15,940 bases of DNA, from assembly GCA_029098065.1 (NCBI GenBank), contig JAQXNP010000130.1:1-15940 (forward strand), read 5' to 3'. The notes below the pieces were generated by a model. The model did no database searches and was not told the origin of the DNA. It was given only the letters and a program-made list of their open reading frames with translations. Below, one piece after another: positions 9,679 to 15,940 of this stretch. This DNA is from Clostridiales bacterium. Its GTDB lineage: Bacteria; Bacillota; Clostridia; Oscillospirales; Oscillospiraceae. The translations under genes and the position numbers were made by a program. How positions within the stretch are numbered: position 1 is the stretch's first letter; each line of letters starts with the position of its first letter.

Positions 9679-10053
9679 ATGAACAAGACGATTGCTTCTT
9701 CCAACGCCCCCGCCGCTGTGGGGCCTTACTGCCAGGCCAAGCTGTGCGGCAGCACGCTCTACACCTCCGGCCAGCTGGGTCTGGTCCCCGCCACCGGCAA
9801 GCTGGCTGAGGGCATTGAGGGTCAGGCCAGACAGTCCCTGGAGAACCTGGGCGCTGTTCTGAAGGAGGCCGGCATGGACTACTCCGACGTGGTCAAGACC
9901 ACCTGCTTCCTGGCCGACATCAAGGATTTCGCCGCCTTCAACGCGGTCTACGCCGAGTACTTCAAGGGGGAGGTCCCCGCCCGCTCCTGCTTCCAGGTGG
10001 GCGCGCTGCCCATGGGCGGTCTGGTGGAGATCGAGTGCATCGCTGTGAAGTAA
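9679..10053 (+). CDS. ridA: RidA family enamine/imine deaminase
   Basis: A 124-residue protein of normal RidA (YjgF/YER057c/UK114) length. RidA is a cytoplasmic trimer that hydrolyses reactive enamines and imines such as 2-aminoacrylate to keto acids and ammonia, protecting pyridoxal-phosphate enzymes. The family features are present: Y17 in GPYCQA, the SGQLG motif at 30-34, the key arginine R102 in VPARSCFQV, and E119 near the C-terminus. The ATG start has AAAGGAGG 9 bases upstream. The gene is alone between its promoter and a strong bidirectional terminator, convergent with a YheO/DauR-type regulator. Its codon use is restricted like that of the POR gene. Next to the ssnA-ygfK purine genes a role against 2-aminoacrylate is plausible, because the diaminopropionate ammonia-lyase of that pathway releases it; this is inference. 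Confidence 0.95.
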   Translation: MNKTIASSNAPAAVGPYCQAKLCGSTLYTSGQLGLVPATGKLAEGIEGQARQSLENLGAVLKEAGMDYSDVVKTTCFLADIKDFAAFNAVYAEYFKGEVPARSCFQVGALPMGGLVEIECIAVK

Positions 10054-10066
10054 GCTGTTCCCGGAT

Positions 10067-10104
10067 AAAAAACCGCCCTGTCCGGCCGGACAGGGCGGTT
10101 TTCT
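10067..10104. terminator. Bidirectional terminator between ridA and the PAS-HTH regulator
   Basis: The 30 bases from 10071 to 10100 are a perfect palindrome, flanked by a run of A on the left and TTTTC on the right. It therefore gives a G+C-rich stem followed by a U tract in both directions and serves both convergent genes. Confidence 0.92.
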
Positions 10105-10123
10105 TCTGTTTGAAAGGCCGCAG

Positions 10124-10765
10124 TCAGTTCTCCTTGGCCTCGTCAATATAACTGTACAGGGTGTACTTGGAGATTCCAAAGAACTTACACACCTTGTCCC
10201 CTGATTTGGTGATGAGGAACGCCCCCGACTCGTTGAGAAAACGGATGGCCTTCACCTTGTCCTCCTTGGTCATGAGGGCCACCGGCTTTCCCACCACCCG
10301 CACACTCTGGTCGATGAGCTCATCCAGCAGGTCGGACACGTTCCGGGAGATGGGCTCAGGCTCCTTCTGGGTCACTTCGGTGGCGGTAAAGGCCCGCAGA
10401 CTCTCCTCCACGGAGAGCATCATGGTGATGTCGTAATTGATGGAGAAGATGCCCACGGGACAGCCGTCTCCATCCCGGAGAAAAACGGTACTGGACTTCA
10501 GAATCTTCCCATCCCGGGTCCGGGTCAGATAACCCAGATGATCCCGCAGGGTCTCCCGGTCCTGCCGGAGGGCCTCCAGCACCACGTGGGACGGCCCGTC
10601 CCCCACCTTCCGGCCCGACACGTGGCCGTTCTCAATGGCCACAATGGAATTGTCGATGTCCTTGGTGGTCAGATCGTGGACCACCACCTCGCAGTTGGGC
10701 CCGAACTGGGCCGCCAGGGCCTTGGCCAGCCGGAACAGAAATTCAAACGATGGGACTTCCCACAT
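10124..10765 (-). CDS. YheO/DauR-type PAS-HTH transcriptional regulator
   Basis: A 213-residue protein. The N-terminal part (about 5-120) has the pattern of the YheO-like PAS domain, with FGPNCEVVVHDLTTKDIDNSIVAIENGHVSGR in the first third and GIFSINYDIT near 105-114. The C-terminal part (about 150-210) matches the HTH_22 DNA-binding domain, with KVKAIRFLNESGAFLITKSGDKV followed by FFGISKYTLYSYI. The best-known member, DauR of Pseudomonas, represses D-arginine catabolism; members often flank RidA-like and amino acid or purine genes. Here it is divergent from ssnA-ygfK and convergent with ridA, so it probably controls the operon and itself. The effector is unknown. The ATG start has AGAGGAG about 8 bases upstream. 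It is convergent with ridA through a shared terminator. Confidence 0.85.
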   Translation of the reverse strand: MWEVPSFEFLFRLAKALAAQFGPNCEVVVHDLTTKDIDNSIVAIENGHVSGRKVGDGPSHVVLEALRQDRETLRDHLGYLTRTRDGKILKSSTVFLRDGDGCPVGIFSINYDITMMLSVEESLRAFTATEVTQKEPEPISRNVSDLLDELIDQSVRVVGKPVALMTKEDKVKAIRFLNESGAFLITKSGDKVCKFFGISKYTLYSYIDEAKEN

Positions 10766-10797
10766 AAGCAGTTCTCCTCTGGAGACAGTTTTTTCTT

Positions 10798-10825
10798 ATT
10801 ATATCACGGTTCTCCTCTTTTTCAA
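10798..10825 (-). promoter_or_regulatory. Promoter of the PAS-HTH regulator
   Basis: On the minus strand TTGAAA (10825-10820), 16 bases, then TATAAT (10803-10798), preceded by TGA for an extended -10. The spacer contains a second copy of the ten bases that form the gene's ribosome binding site. Confidence 0.7.
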
Positions 10826-10834
10826 GAAAAATTG

Positions 10835-10864
10835 TTTGGCAAGCAGAAAAAAAGGTTGCCCAAA
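10835..10864. promoter_or_regulatory. Candidate operator between the divergent promoters
   Basis: TTTGGCAA (10835-10842) and TTGCCCAAA (10856-10864) are a near-perfect inverted repeat, differing by one inserted C, with a 13-base A-rich centre. It lies between the -35 boxes of the regulator (10820) and ssnA (10869), a good place for the PAS-HTH protein to control both genes. Binding is inferred only from position and symmetry. Confidence 0.4.
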
Positions 10865-10868
10865 AGGA

Positions 10869-10897
10869 TTGTTTTCTCCGCGAAACTGTGGTATCAT
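10869..10897 (+). promoter_or_regulatory. Promoter of the ssnA-ygfK operon
   Basis: TTGTTT (10869-10874), 17 bases, then TATCAT (10892-10897) with the TGG extension directly before it. The predicted start near 10904 gives a leader of about 180 bases. A TTGACA at 10905-10910 has no acceptable -10 box at the proper distance and pairs inside the leader RNA instead. Confidence 0.6.
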
Positions 10898-10903
10898 GAA
10901 GCT

Positions 10904-11070
10904 GTTGACAGGGAGTTTTCCTGTGAAAATCAACCAAATAACCGGTCACGGCTGAAACGAAGTGCTGCGCGCACGGGCTGAATGGGTGGACACATCCGGC
11001 CTGCAGTCCGGCCGGCGGCGAGGACGCCCATTCCCATACCGGGGAAGGGCGTTTTTTTGACGCCTGTAAG
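10904..11070 (+). ncRNA. Structured ssnA leader: riboswitch-like attenuator of unknown class
   Basis: The leader contains several helices. GTTGA/TCAAC (10904-10908 with 10930-10934) encloses ACAGG/CCTGT (10908-10912 with 10920-10924; the A can be in only one stem). GTGC/GCAC can pair within 10962-10974. A 9-bp helix joins 10980-10988 to 11025-11033 and encloses CCGGCC/GGCCGG (10996-11001 with 11010-11015). The 3' strand of that long helix is also the 5' strand of the terminator at 11025-11058, so the two are mutually exclusive. This is the layout of a transcriptional riboswitch or protein-dependent attenuator. I do not recognise the conserved cores of the purine, Moco, TPP, FMN, cobalamin, THF, glycine or guanidine classes. 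The ligand may be a purine or cofactor linked to the operon; that is inference. Confidence 0.6.
11025..11058 (+). terminator. Leader (attenuator) terminator before ssnA
   Basis: CGCCC and TTCCC (11025-11035, one bulged A) pair with GGGAA and GGGCG (11042-11051), leaving a 6-base loop, and seven T follow (11052-11058). It ends 13 bases before the ssnA ribosome binding site, so full termination would silence the operon; it only makes sense as a conditional terminator. Confidence 0.85.
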
Positions 11071-11084
11071 AAAGGAGTTTTATC

Positions 11085-12425
11085 ATGCTGCTGCTGGGAA
11101 ACGGACGGGTTATCACCAGAGACGACGCCTGTCCCTATCTGCCCGACGGGGCGGTCGCCATGGAGGGGGAGACCATCCGGGAGATCGGCCCCACCGCCGG
11201 GCTGAAGGCCAGGTATCCCCAGGCGGAATTTGTGGACGCCAGGGGCGGGGTCATCATGCCCGGCCTGATCAACGCCCATACCCACATCTACTCCGGTCTG
11301 GCCCGGGGCCTGGCCATCGAGGGGAACAACCCCTCCAACTTTCTGGAGGTGCTGGAGGGCACCTGGTGGAACATCGACCGGCACCTGACGCTGGACGGCA
11401 CCCGGGCCTGCGCCGACGCCACCATCCTGGAGTGCATCCGCAACGGCGTCACCACCATCTTTGACCACCACGCCTCCTTCCGGGAGATCCCCGGCTCCCT
11501 TTTCGCCATCGAGGAGGAGTGCAGGAAGTTCGGCATCCGGGCCTGCCTGTGCTATGAGGTCAGCGAACGGGACGGGGCGGAAAAGTGCCGCCAGGCCATC
11601 CGGGAAAACGCCGACTTCGCCCGGCACTGCAAAGAGGAAAACTCGGATATGATAAAGGCCATGTTCGGCGGCCACGCCCTGTTCACCATCTCGGACAAGA
11701 CCTTTGAGGAGATGGTGAAGGCCAACGACGGTATGACCGGCTTCCACATCCACGTCTCCGAGGGGATGAACGACGTCATCGACTCCCGGGAGAAGTACGG
11801 CTGCCGGGCGGTGAACCGTCTCTACTACAACGGCATCCTGGGGCCCAAAACCATTCTGGGGCACTGTATCCACGTCTCCCCGGCGGAAATGGACCTGATC
11901 CGGGAGACCGGCACCATGGTGGTGAACAACCCGGAGAGCAACATGGGCAACGCCGTGGGCTGCGCCCCTGTGCTGCGGATGTTTGAACAGGGCATCCTGG
12001 TGGGTCTCGGCACCGACGCCTATACCCACGATATGCTGGAGAGCCTGAAGGCGGAGCTGACCATCCAGCGCCACAACGCCTGCAAACCCAACGTGGCCTG
12101 GGGAGAGGCCACCGCCATGCTCTTCCGGAATAACGCCGCCATCGGCGCGCGGTACTTTGAAAAGCCTCTCGGAGTGCTGAAGCCGGGGGCCGCCGCCGAC
12201 GTCATCGTCATGGAATACCATGATTTCACCCCGTTCTCTCACGAGAATATCGACGGCCATATGCTCTTCGGGATGCAGGGCCACGACTGCACCACCACCA
12301 TCATCAACGGCAGGGTGCTCTACCGGGACCGCCGGTTCACGGACATTGACGAAGCGGCGGTAAACGCCTTCTGCCTGGAGCAGTCCAAAAAACTCTGGGG
12401 TGAGCTGAACCACCGGACCTACTGA
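11085..12425 (+). CDS. ssnA: SsnA-type putative aminohydrolase (amidohydrolase superfamily)
   Basis: A 446-residue cytoplasmic metal-dependent hydrolase close to the usual SsnA length. The metal and active-site motifs of the cytosine/guanine deaminase branch are present: H65 and H67 in LINAHTHIYSG, H223 and E226 in FHIHVSEG, H260 in LGHCIHVSP, and D311 in GLGTDAYTHD. A C-terminal composite beta domain includes LKPGAAADVIVMEY. The exact substrate is not proven; ssnA belongs to the purine/uric acid gene set of gut anaerobes, so hydrolysis of a purine-derived ring or amidine is likely. The ATG has AAAGGAG 7 bases upstream. The gene leads a two-gene operon with ygfK, 34 bases apart, under a divergent PAS-HTH regulator and a leader attenuator. 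Guanine deaminase is the main alternative call, less likely given the ygfK partner. Confidence 0.92.
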   Translation: MLLLGNGRVITRDDACPYLPDGAVAMEGETIREIGPTAGLKARYPQAEFVDARGGVIMPGLINAHTHIYSGLARGLAIEGNNPSNFLEVLEGTWWNIDRHLTLDGTRACADATILECIRNGVTTIFDHHASFREIPGSLFAIEEECRKFGIRACLCYEVSERDGAEKCRQAIRENADFARHCKEENSDMIKAMFGGHALFTISDKTFEEMVKANDGMTGFHIHVSEGMNDVIDSREKYGCRAVNRLYYNGILGPKTILGHCIHVSPAEMDLIRETGTMVVNNPESNMGNAVGCAPVLRMFEQGILVGLGTDAYTHDMLESLKAELTIQRHNACKPNVAWGEATAMLFRNNAAIGARYFEKPLGVLKPGAAADVIVMEYHDFTPFSHENIDGHMLFGMQGHDCTTTIINGRVLYRDRRFTDIDEAAVNAFCLEQSKKLWGELNHRTY

Positions 12426-12459
12426 GCGTCCATCCACCATAAAACGGGAGGTATTTACC

Positions 12460-15405
12460 ATGTCCGACATCATGCGGCCCATGTCTTTTTCTCACCTGAT
12501 GAACTGGGTGCTCACTGAATACGGGGAACACGGCGCCATTTTCGGCGTCCAGGCGGCCAAATTTCCCCGGCACGCCGGCGGGGAGGCTCTCTCCCTCTTC
12601 GGAGAGAAGCTGGAGGCCCCCTACGGCCCCGCCGCCGGGCCCCACCCCCAGCTGGCCCAGAACCTCATCGCCGCCTACGTGTCGGGCTGCCGGTTCTTTG
12701 AGCTCAAGACCGTCCAGATCATGGACGGGGAGGAGCTGAGCAAATGTGTGGCCAAGCCCTGCATCACCGCCGGGGACGAGTGCTATAACTGCGAGTGGTC
12801 CACCGAGCTCACCGTCCCTCAGGCCATGGCTGAGTACATCAAGGCCTGGTTCGCCTGCAAGCTCCTGGCCCGGGAGCTGGAGCTGGGGGACCCGGACGGC
12901 TTCATCTTCAACATGTCGGTGGGCTATGATCTGGAGGGGATCCGGTCGGCCAAGATCGACGCCTATCTGGAGGGGATGAAGGACGCCTCGTCCACCGATG
13001 CCTGGAAGGCGTGCATGGACTGGACCCTGTCCCACCTGGACCGGTTCCGGCGGGTGGATGAGGCCTATGTGAAGGCCATTTCTCCGGCGGTCTCCCGCTC
13101 CGTCACCGAGTCCACCCTTCACGGCTGTCCGCCGGATGAGATCGAGCGTATCGCCTCCTATCTCATTACGGAGAAGGGGCTCAACACCTATGTCAAATGC
13201 AATCCCACCCTGCTGGGCTATGACTTTGCCCGGGAGACGCTGGACCGCCTGGGCTTCGGATATGTGACCTTTGACGACCACCATTTCAGAGAGGACCTTC
13301 AGATGGCCGACGCCCTGCCCATGTTCCGGCGCCTGGAGACCCTGGCCCGGACCCATGGAGTGGAGTTCGGCGTCAAGCTCACCAACACCTTCCCGGTGGA
13401 TGTGGCGGCGGGGGAGCTGCCCAGCCAGGAGATGTACATGTCGGGCCGGGCCCTCTACCCGCTGACCCTCTCCCTGGCCGCCCGGCTGAGCCGGGCGTTC
13501 GGCGGGAAGCTCCGCATCTCCTACTCCGGAGGCGCGGAGGCCCGGAATATCAAAGCCCTTTTCGATGCGGGGATCTGGCCCATCACCATGGCCACCACTG
13601 TGCTGAAGCCCGGCGGGTACGAGCGCTTCTGCCAGATCGGGGAGATCCTGAAGGACTCCGGTTCGGCCCCCTGGGCCGGGGTGGACACGGACCGGGTGGA
13701 GGCCCTGGCCGCCGCCGTATCCGGCGATCCCCTCTATCAGAAGCCCATCAAGCCCATTCCCAGCAAGAAAATGGCCGATCACGTCCCCCTCATCGACTGC
13801 TTCACCGCCCCCTGCCGGAGCGGCTGTCCCATCCATCAGGACATCCCCGCCTATCTGAAGCTGGTGGACGAGGGACGGTATGCCGAGGCGTTTCAGATCA
13901 TCCTCCAGCGCAACGCGCTGCCCTTTATAACCGGCACCATCTGTCCCCATCACTGCGCCGACAAGTGTATGCGGGGCAATTATGACGAGGCCATCCACAT
14001 CCGGGACGCCAAGCTCACCGCCGCCCGGGAGGCCTTCGGCGCCATGCTGCACACGCTGGTCCCCAAGGCGCCCCGGCGGGACCGGAAGGTGGCCGTCGTA
14101 GGCGGCGGCCCCGCCGGCATGGCGGCGGCCTTCTATCTGGGCCGGGAGGGGGTCCCGGTCACCATTTACGAGGCCACCGGCGCACTGGGCGGCGTGGTCC
14201 GCCATATCATCCCCTCTTTCCGCATCTCCGACGAGGCCATTGACCGGGATGAACAGATCATCCGGGCCATGGGGGCGGAGGTGAAGCTGAACAGCCCGAT
14301 TTCCTCCTGCAAAGAGCTGGAGGGCAGGGGCTATACTCACATTCTCTTTGCCACCGGCGCCCAGAAGGCGGGAGATCCCCGGCTGAAATACGGAGACTAT
14401 GTGAACTTCACCGAGGTGCTCGCCGCCATCAAAACCGGAGCGGCCCCCGATCTGGGCACCGATGTGGCGGTCATCGGCGGCGGCAACTCCGCCATGGACA
14501 CCGCCCGGGCGGTAAAGCGCCTGCCCGGCGTGGCGCGGGTCCGGCTGGTCTACCGCCGCACCCGGCAGTATATGCCCGCCGAGGAGGAGGAGCTGCGCCT
14601 GGCCATGGATGAGGGCGTGGAGTTCCTGGAACTGCTGGCTCCCATCGGGGTCAAGGACGGCGTCCTCACCTGCTCGGTGATGGAGCTGGGCGCTCCCGAC
14701 GCCTCGGGCCGCCGGAGCCCTGTGGACACCGGCAGGACGCTGGAGCTGCCCTGTACCACCCTGATCGCCGCGGTGGGAGAGCGGATCGACGAAACCGTTG
14801 ACGTGGGGAACTGTCCGGTCATCGGCGACCGGAGGCGGGGCCCCGCCACCGTGGTGGAGGCCATGGCCGACGCTCTGGCGGCGGCGCAGGACATTCTGGG
14901 CTCTGACGCCGGGGCGGACCGGTTTGCCGCCGAAAACGCCGGTTTTGACCGGGATCTCCTCCGGGCCGGGCGGGGAAGGCTGTGCGCCGACCGGGACGCC
15001 TGCGGCGAGCCCGGCCTGTGCCTGGGCTGCGCCGCCGTGTGCGAGACCTGTGTCTCGGTGTGCCCCAACCGGGCCAACATCTCGGTGGAGGTTCCGGGAC
15101 TGTCCATGCCCCAGATCGTCCACGTGGACGGCATGTGCAACGAGTGCGGAAACTGCGCTGCCTTCTGCCCCTATGACAGCGCGCCTTACCGGGATAAGTT
15201 CACCCTCTTCTGGTCCGAAGAGGATTTCCGGAACAGCCGGAATGACGGCTGGCTCCCCGCCGGGGACGGCTCCGGCGTATGTCAGGTCCGCCTGGGGGAG
15301 ATGGTAAAGACTTACGACGTCACCGATCCCGGCTGCGGGCTGTACGACCCCCTGCGCAGGCTCATCCTGGCGGTGCGGGAGGATTACGGATATCTGGTGC
15401 GGTGA
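12460..15405 (+). CDS. ygfK: YgfK: putative selenate reductase subunit-type Fe-S flavoprotein
   Basis: A 981-residue oxidoreductase. The N-terminal 420 or so residues look like a dihydroorotate-dehydrogenase-type barrel, ending in YSGGAEARNIKALFDAGIWP, with an early cysteine-rich segment (CVAKPCITAGDECYNC). Then comes an alpha-helical Fe-S domain as in glutamate synthase beta chain and dihydropyrimidine dehydrogenase (C447, C452, C456, C495, C499, C503). Two Rossmann motifs follow, GGGPAG at 548-553 for FAD and GGGNSAMD from 673 for NAD(P)H. Last is a ferredoxin-like domain with C857, C861, C864, C868 and C893, C896, C899, C903. The selenate reductase name is historical; in gut anaerobes the gene belongs to the purine/uric acid set, and ring reduction is plausible. 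GGGAGG lies 9 bases before the ATG. It is the last gene of the ssnA operon; no xdhD or hyuA follows. Confidence 0.93.
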   Translation: MSDIMRPMSFSHLMNWVLTEYGEHGAIFGVQAAKFPRHAGGEALSLFGEKLEAPYGPAAGPHPQLAQNLIAAYVSGCRFFELKTVQIMDGEELSKCVAKPCITAGDECYNCEWSTELTVPQAMAEYIKAWFACKLLARELELGDPDGFIFNMSVGYDLEGIRSAKIDAYLEGMKDASSTDAWKACMDWTLSHLDRFRRVDEAYVKAISPAVSRSVTESTLHGCPPDEIERIASYLITEKGLNTYVKCNPTLLGYDFARETLDRLGFGYVTFDDHHFREDLQMADALPMFRRLETLARTHGVEFGVKLTNTFPVDVAAGELPSQEMYMSGRALYPLTLSLAARLSRAFGGKLRISYSGGAEARNIKALFDAGIWPITMATTVLKPGGYERFCQIGEILKDSGSAPWAGVDTDRVEALAAAVSGDPLYQKPIKPIPSKKMADHVPLIDCFTAPCRSGCPIHQDIPAYLKLVDEGRYAEAFQIILQRNALPFITGTICPHHCADKCMRGNYDEAIHIRDAKLTAAREAFGAMLHTLVPKAPRRDRKVAVVGGGPAGMAAAFYLGREGVPVTIYEATGALGGVVRHIIPSFRISDEAIDRDEQIIRAMGAEVKLNSPISSCKELEGRGYTHILFATGAQKAGDPRLKYGDYVNFTEVLAAIKTGAAPDLGTDVAVIGGGNSAMDTARAVKRLPGVARVRLVYRRTRQYMPAEEEELRLAMDEGVEFLELLAPIGVKDGVLTCSVMELGAPDASGRRSPVDTGRTLELPCTTLIAAVGERIDETVDVGNCPVIGDRRRGPATVVEAMADALAAAQDILGSDAGADRFAAENAGFDRDLLRAGRGRLCADRDACGEPGLCLGCAAVCETCVSVCPNRANISVEVPGLSMPQIVHVDGMCNECGNCAAFCPYDSAPYRDKFTLFWSEEDFRNSRNDGWLPAGDGSGVCQVRLGEMVKTYDVTDPGCGLYDPLRRLILAVREDYGYLVR

Positions 15406-15427
15406 CTGCCGCCCCTCTCTGCAAAAG

Positions 15428-15465
15428 AGCAGGCCCCGGAAGCGGATGCTTCCGGGGCCTGCTTG
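15428..15465. terminator. Bidirectional terminator between ygfK and the ABC transporter gene
   Basis: A perfect 16-bp stem (15428-15443 with 15448-15463) with the loop GGAT lies between two convergent genes. On the minus strand it is followed by CTTTTGC; on the plus strand the T tract is weak (TTG, ATTGTT). It probably serves both genes. Confidence 0.85.
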
Positions 15466-15477
15466 ATTGTTCCGCTG

Positions 15478-15940
15478 TTACAGGACTTTGGAAAGGAAGT
15501 CCTGGGTGCGCTGCTCCCTGGGATGGGAGAAAAATTCCTCCGGGGTATTCTGCTCCAGGATTTTCCCGTCGGCCATAAAGACCACCCGGTCCCCCACCTC
15601 CCGGGCAAAGCCCATCTCATGGGTGACCACCACCATGGTCATGCCATCCCGGGCCAGCTCCTTCATGACGTCCAGCACCTCACCCACCATCTCGGGGTCC
15701 AGAGCGGAGGTGGGCTCATCAAAGAGCATGACCTCCGGCTCCATGGCAAGGGCCCGGACGATGGCGATACGCTGTTTCTGTCCGCCGGAGAGGCGGATAG
15801 GATACTCCTCCGCCTTGTCGGGAAGGCCTACCCGCTCCAGCAGGGCCATGGCCTTTTCCTTTGCCGCCTCTTCGGAGCACAGTCCCAGCTGGACGGGAGC
15901 CAACGTGATATTTTTCAGCACCGTCATGTGGGGAAAGAGA
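15478..15940 (-). CDS. Polar amino acid ABC transporter ATP-binding protein, C-terminal part
   Basis: The gene runs off the right edge; about the last 154 codons are present. The frame stays open to the edge ([10 protein letters not shown]), so the ATG at 15927 is internal: LFPHMTV follows the Q-loop in this family. Visible motifs are the ABC signature LSGGQKQR, Walker [15 protein letters not shown], the D-loop and the H-loop histidine in [10 protein letters not shown]. The sequence is typical of the GlnQ/HisP/ArtP group, which powers import of glutamine, glutamate, arginine or similar amino acids together with a membrane permease and a binding protein, presumably encoded beyond the edge. The substrate cannot be told from the ATPase. 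The signature helix reads IAIVRALA where most relatives have IAIARALA, a minor change. It is convergent with ygfK and not part of that operon. Confidence 0.93.
   Translation of the reverse strand, partial: LFPHMTVLKNITLAPVQLGLCSEEAAKEKAMALLERVGLPDKAEEYPIRLSGGQKQRIAIVRALAMEPEVMLFDEPTSALDPEMVGEVLDVMKELARDGMTMVVVTHEMGFAREVGDRVVFMADGKILEQNTPEEFFSHPREQRTQDFLSKVL

Noticed and set aside
10905..10933. TTGACA at 10905-10910 as the ssnA -35 box
   Set aside because: At spacings of 16-18 bases there is only AAATCA, AATCAA or ATCAAC. The TTGTTT-N17-TATCAT pair upstream is better, and TTGACA pairs in the leader hairpin.
10935..11024. A standard purine, cobalamin, TPP or FMN riboswitch in the ssnA leader
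   Set aside because: The conserved core sequences I know for these classes are not visible. This was judged by eye and a covariance search could overturn it.
12337..15123. A 928-codon minus-strand open frame opposite ygfK, and a 579-codon one (10743-12482) opposite ssnA
   Set aside because: Both are shadows of certain genes in GC-rich DNA, with no recognisable domains; the second also spans the ssnA promoter and leader.

Overview
The window looks like chromosome from a GC-rich, anaerobic, spore-forming member of the Clostridia, probably of the gut Oscillospiraceae type (Flavonifractor/Lawsonibacter-like). This is inferred from a single-chain pyruvate:ferredoxin oxidoreductase, a bofA-family sporulation gene behind a sigma-E-like promoter, strong AGGAGG ribosome binding sites, and a ssnA-ygfK pair typical of anaerobic purine metabolism. 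There are no tRNA or rRNA genes, CRISPR arrays, transposases or phage genes. Apart from the two genes cut by the window ends, every gene looks intact.

Left part (1-4500, all minus strand): the first codons of a TypA/BipA-like GTPase with its promoter and a TTG start; cinA (competence/damage protein with NMN deamidase domain) ending in a 14-bp hairpin; thiI (tRNA 4-thiouridine synthase without a rhodanese domain) and, upstream of it, comM/yifB (competence-associated AAA+ ATPase). comM and thiI probably form one unit. cinA and comM, both competence-associated, share a TATAGCATT element at the -35 position and an extended -10 box.

Middle (4500-10060, plus strand): an AT-rich 515-base regulatory gap leads to the 1191-residue pyruvate:ferredoxin oxidoreductase gene, whose codon use suggests high expression, with a 15-bp terminator. 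A sigma-E-like promoter then drives a two-gene unit, a yaaL/DUF2508 protein and a BofA-family membrane protein, overlapping at GTGA. A structured gap follows, then ridA with its own promoter and a bidirectional terminator.

Right part (10060-15940): a YheO/DauR-type PAS-HTH regulator (minus) is convergent with ridA and divergent from the ssnA-ygfK operon (plus). The 5' leader of ssnA holds an intrinsic terminator with seven T and a mutually exclusive 9-bp antiterminator helix, so it looks like a riboswitch or other attenuator whose class I do not recognise; this is the most interesting element here. ssnA encodes an amidohydrolase. ygfK encodes a large Fe-S/flavin oxidoreductase with the modules of dihydropyrimidine dehydrogenase in a different order. 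The window ends in the ATPase gene of a polar amino acid ABC transporter (minus), convergent with ygfK.

How the genes may work together (inference): ssnA and ygfK are members of the anaerobic purine/uric acid gene set (ygeX, ygeY, ygeW, ygfK, ssnA, hyuA, xdhD). That pathway passes through 2,3-diaminopropionate and 2-aminoacrylate to pyruvate. RidA would clear 2-aminoacrylate and the pyruvate oxidoreductase would burn pyruvate. Only ssnA and ygfK of the set are in the window.
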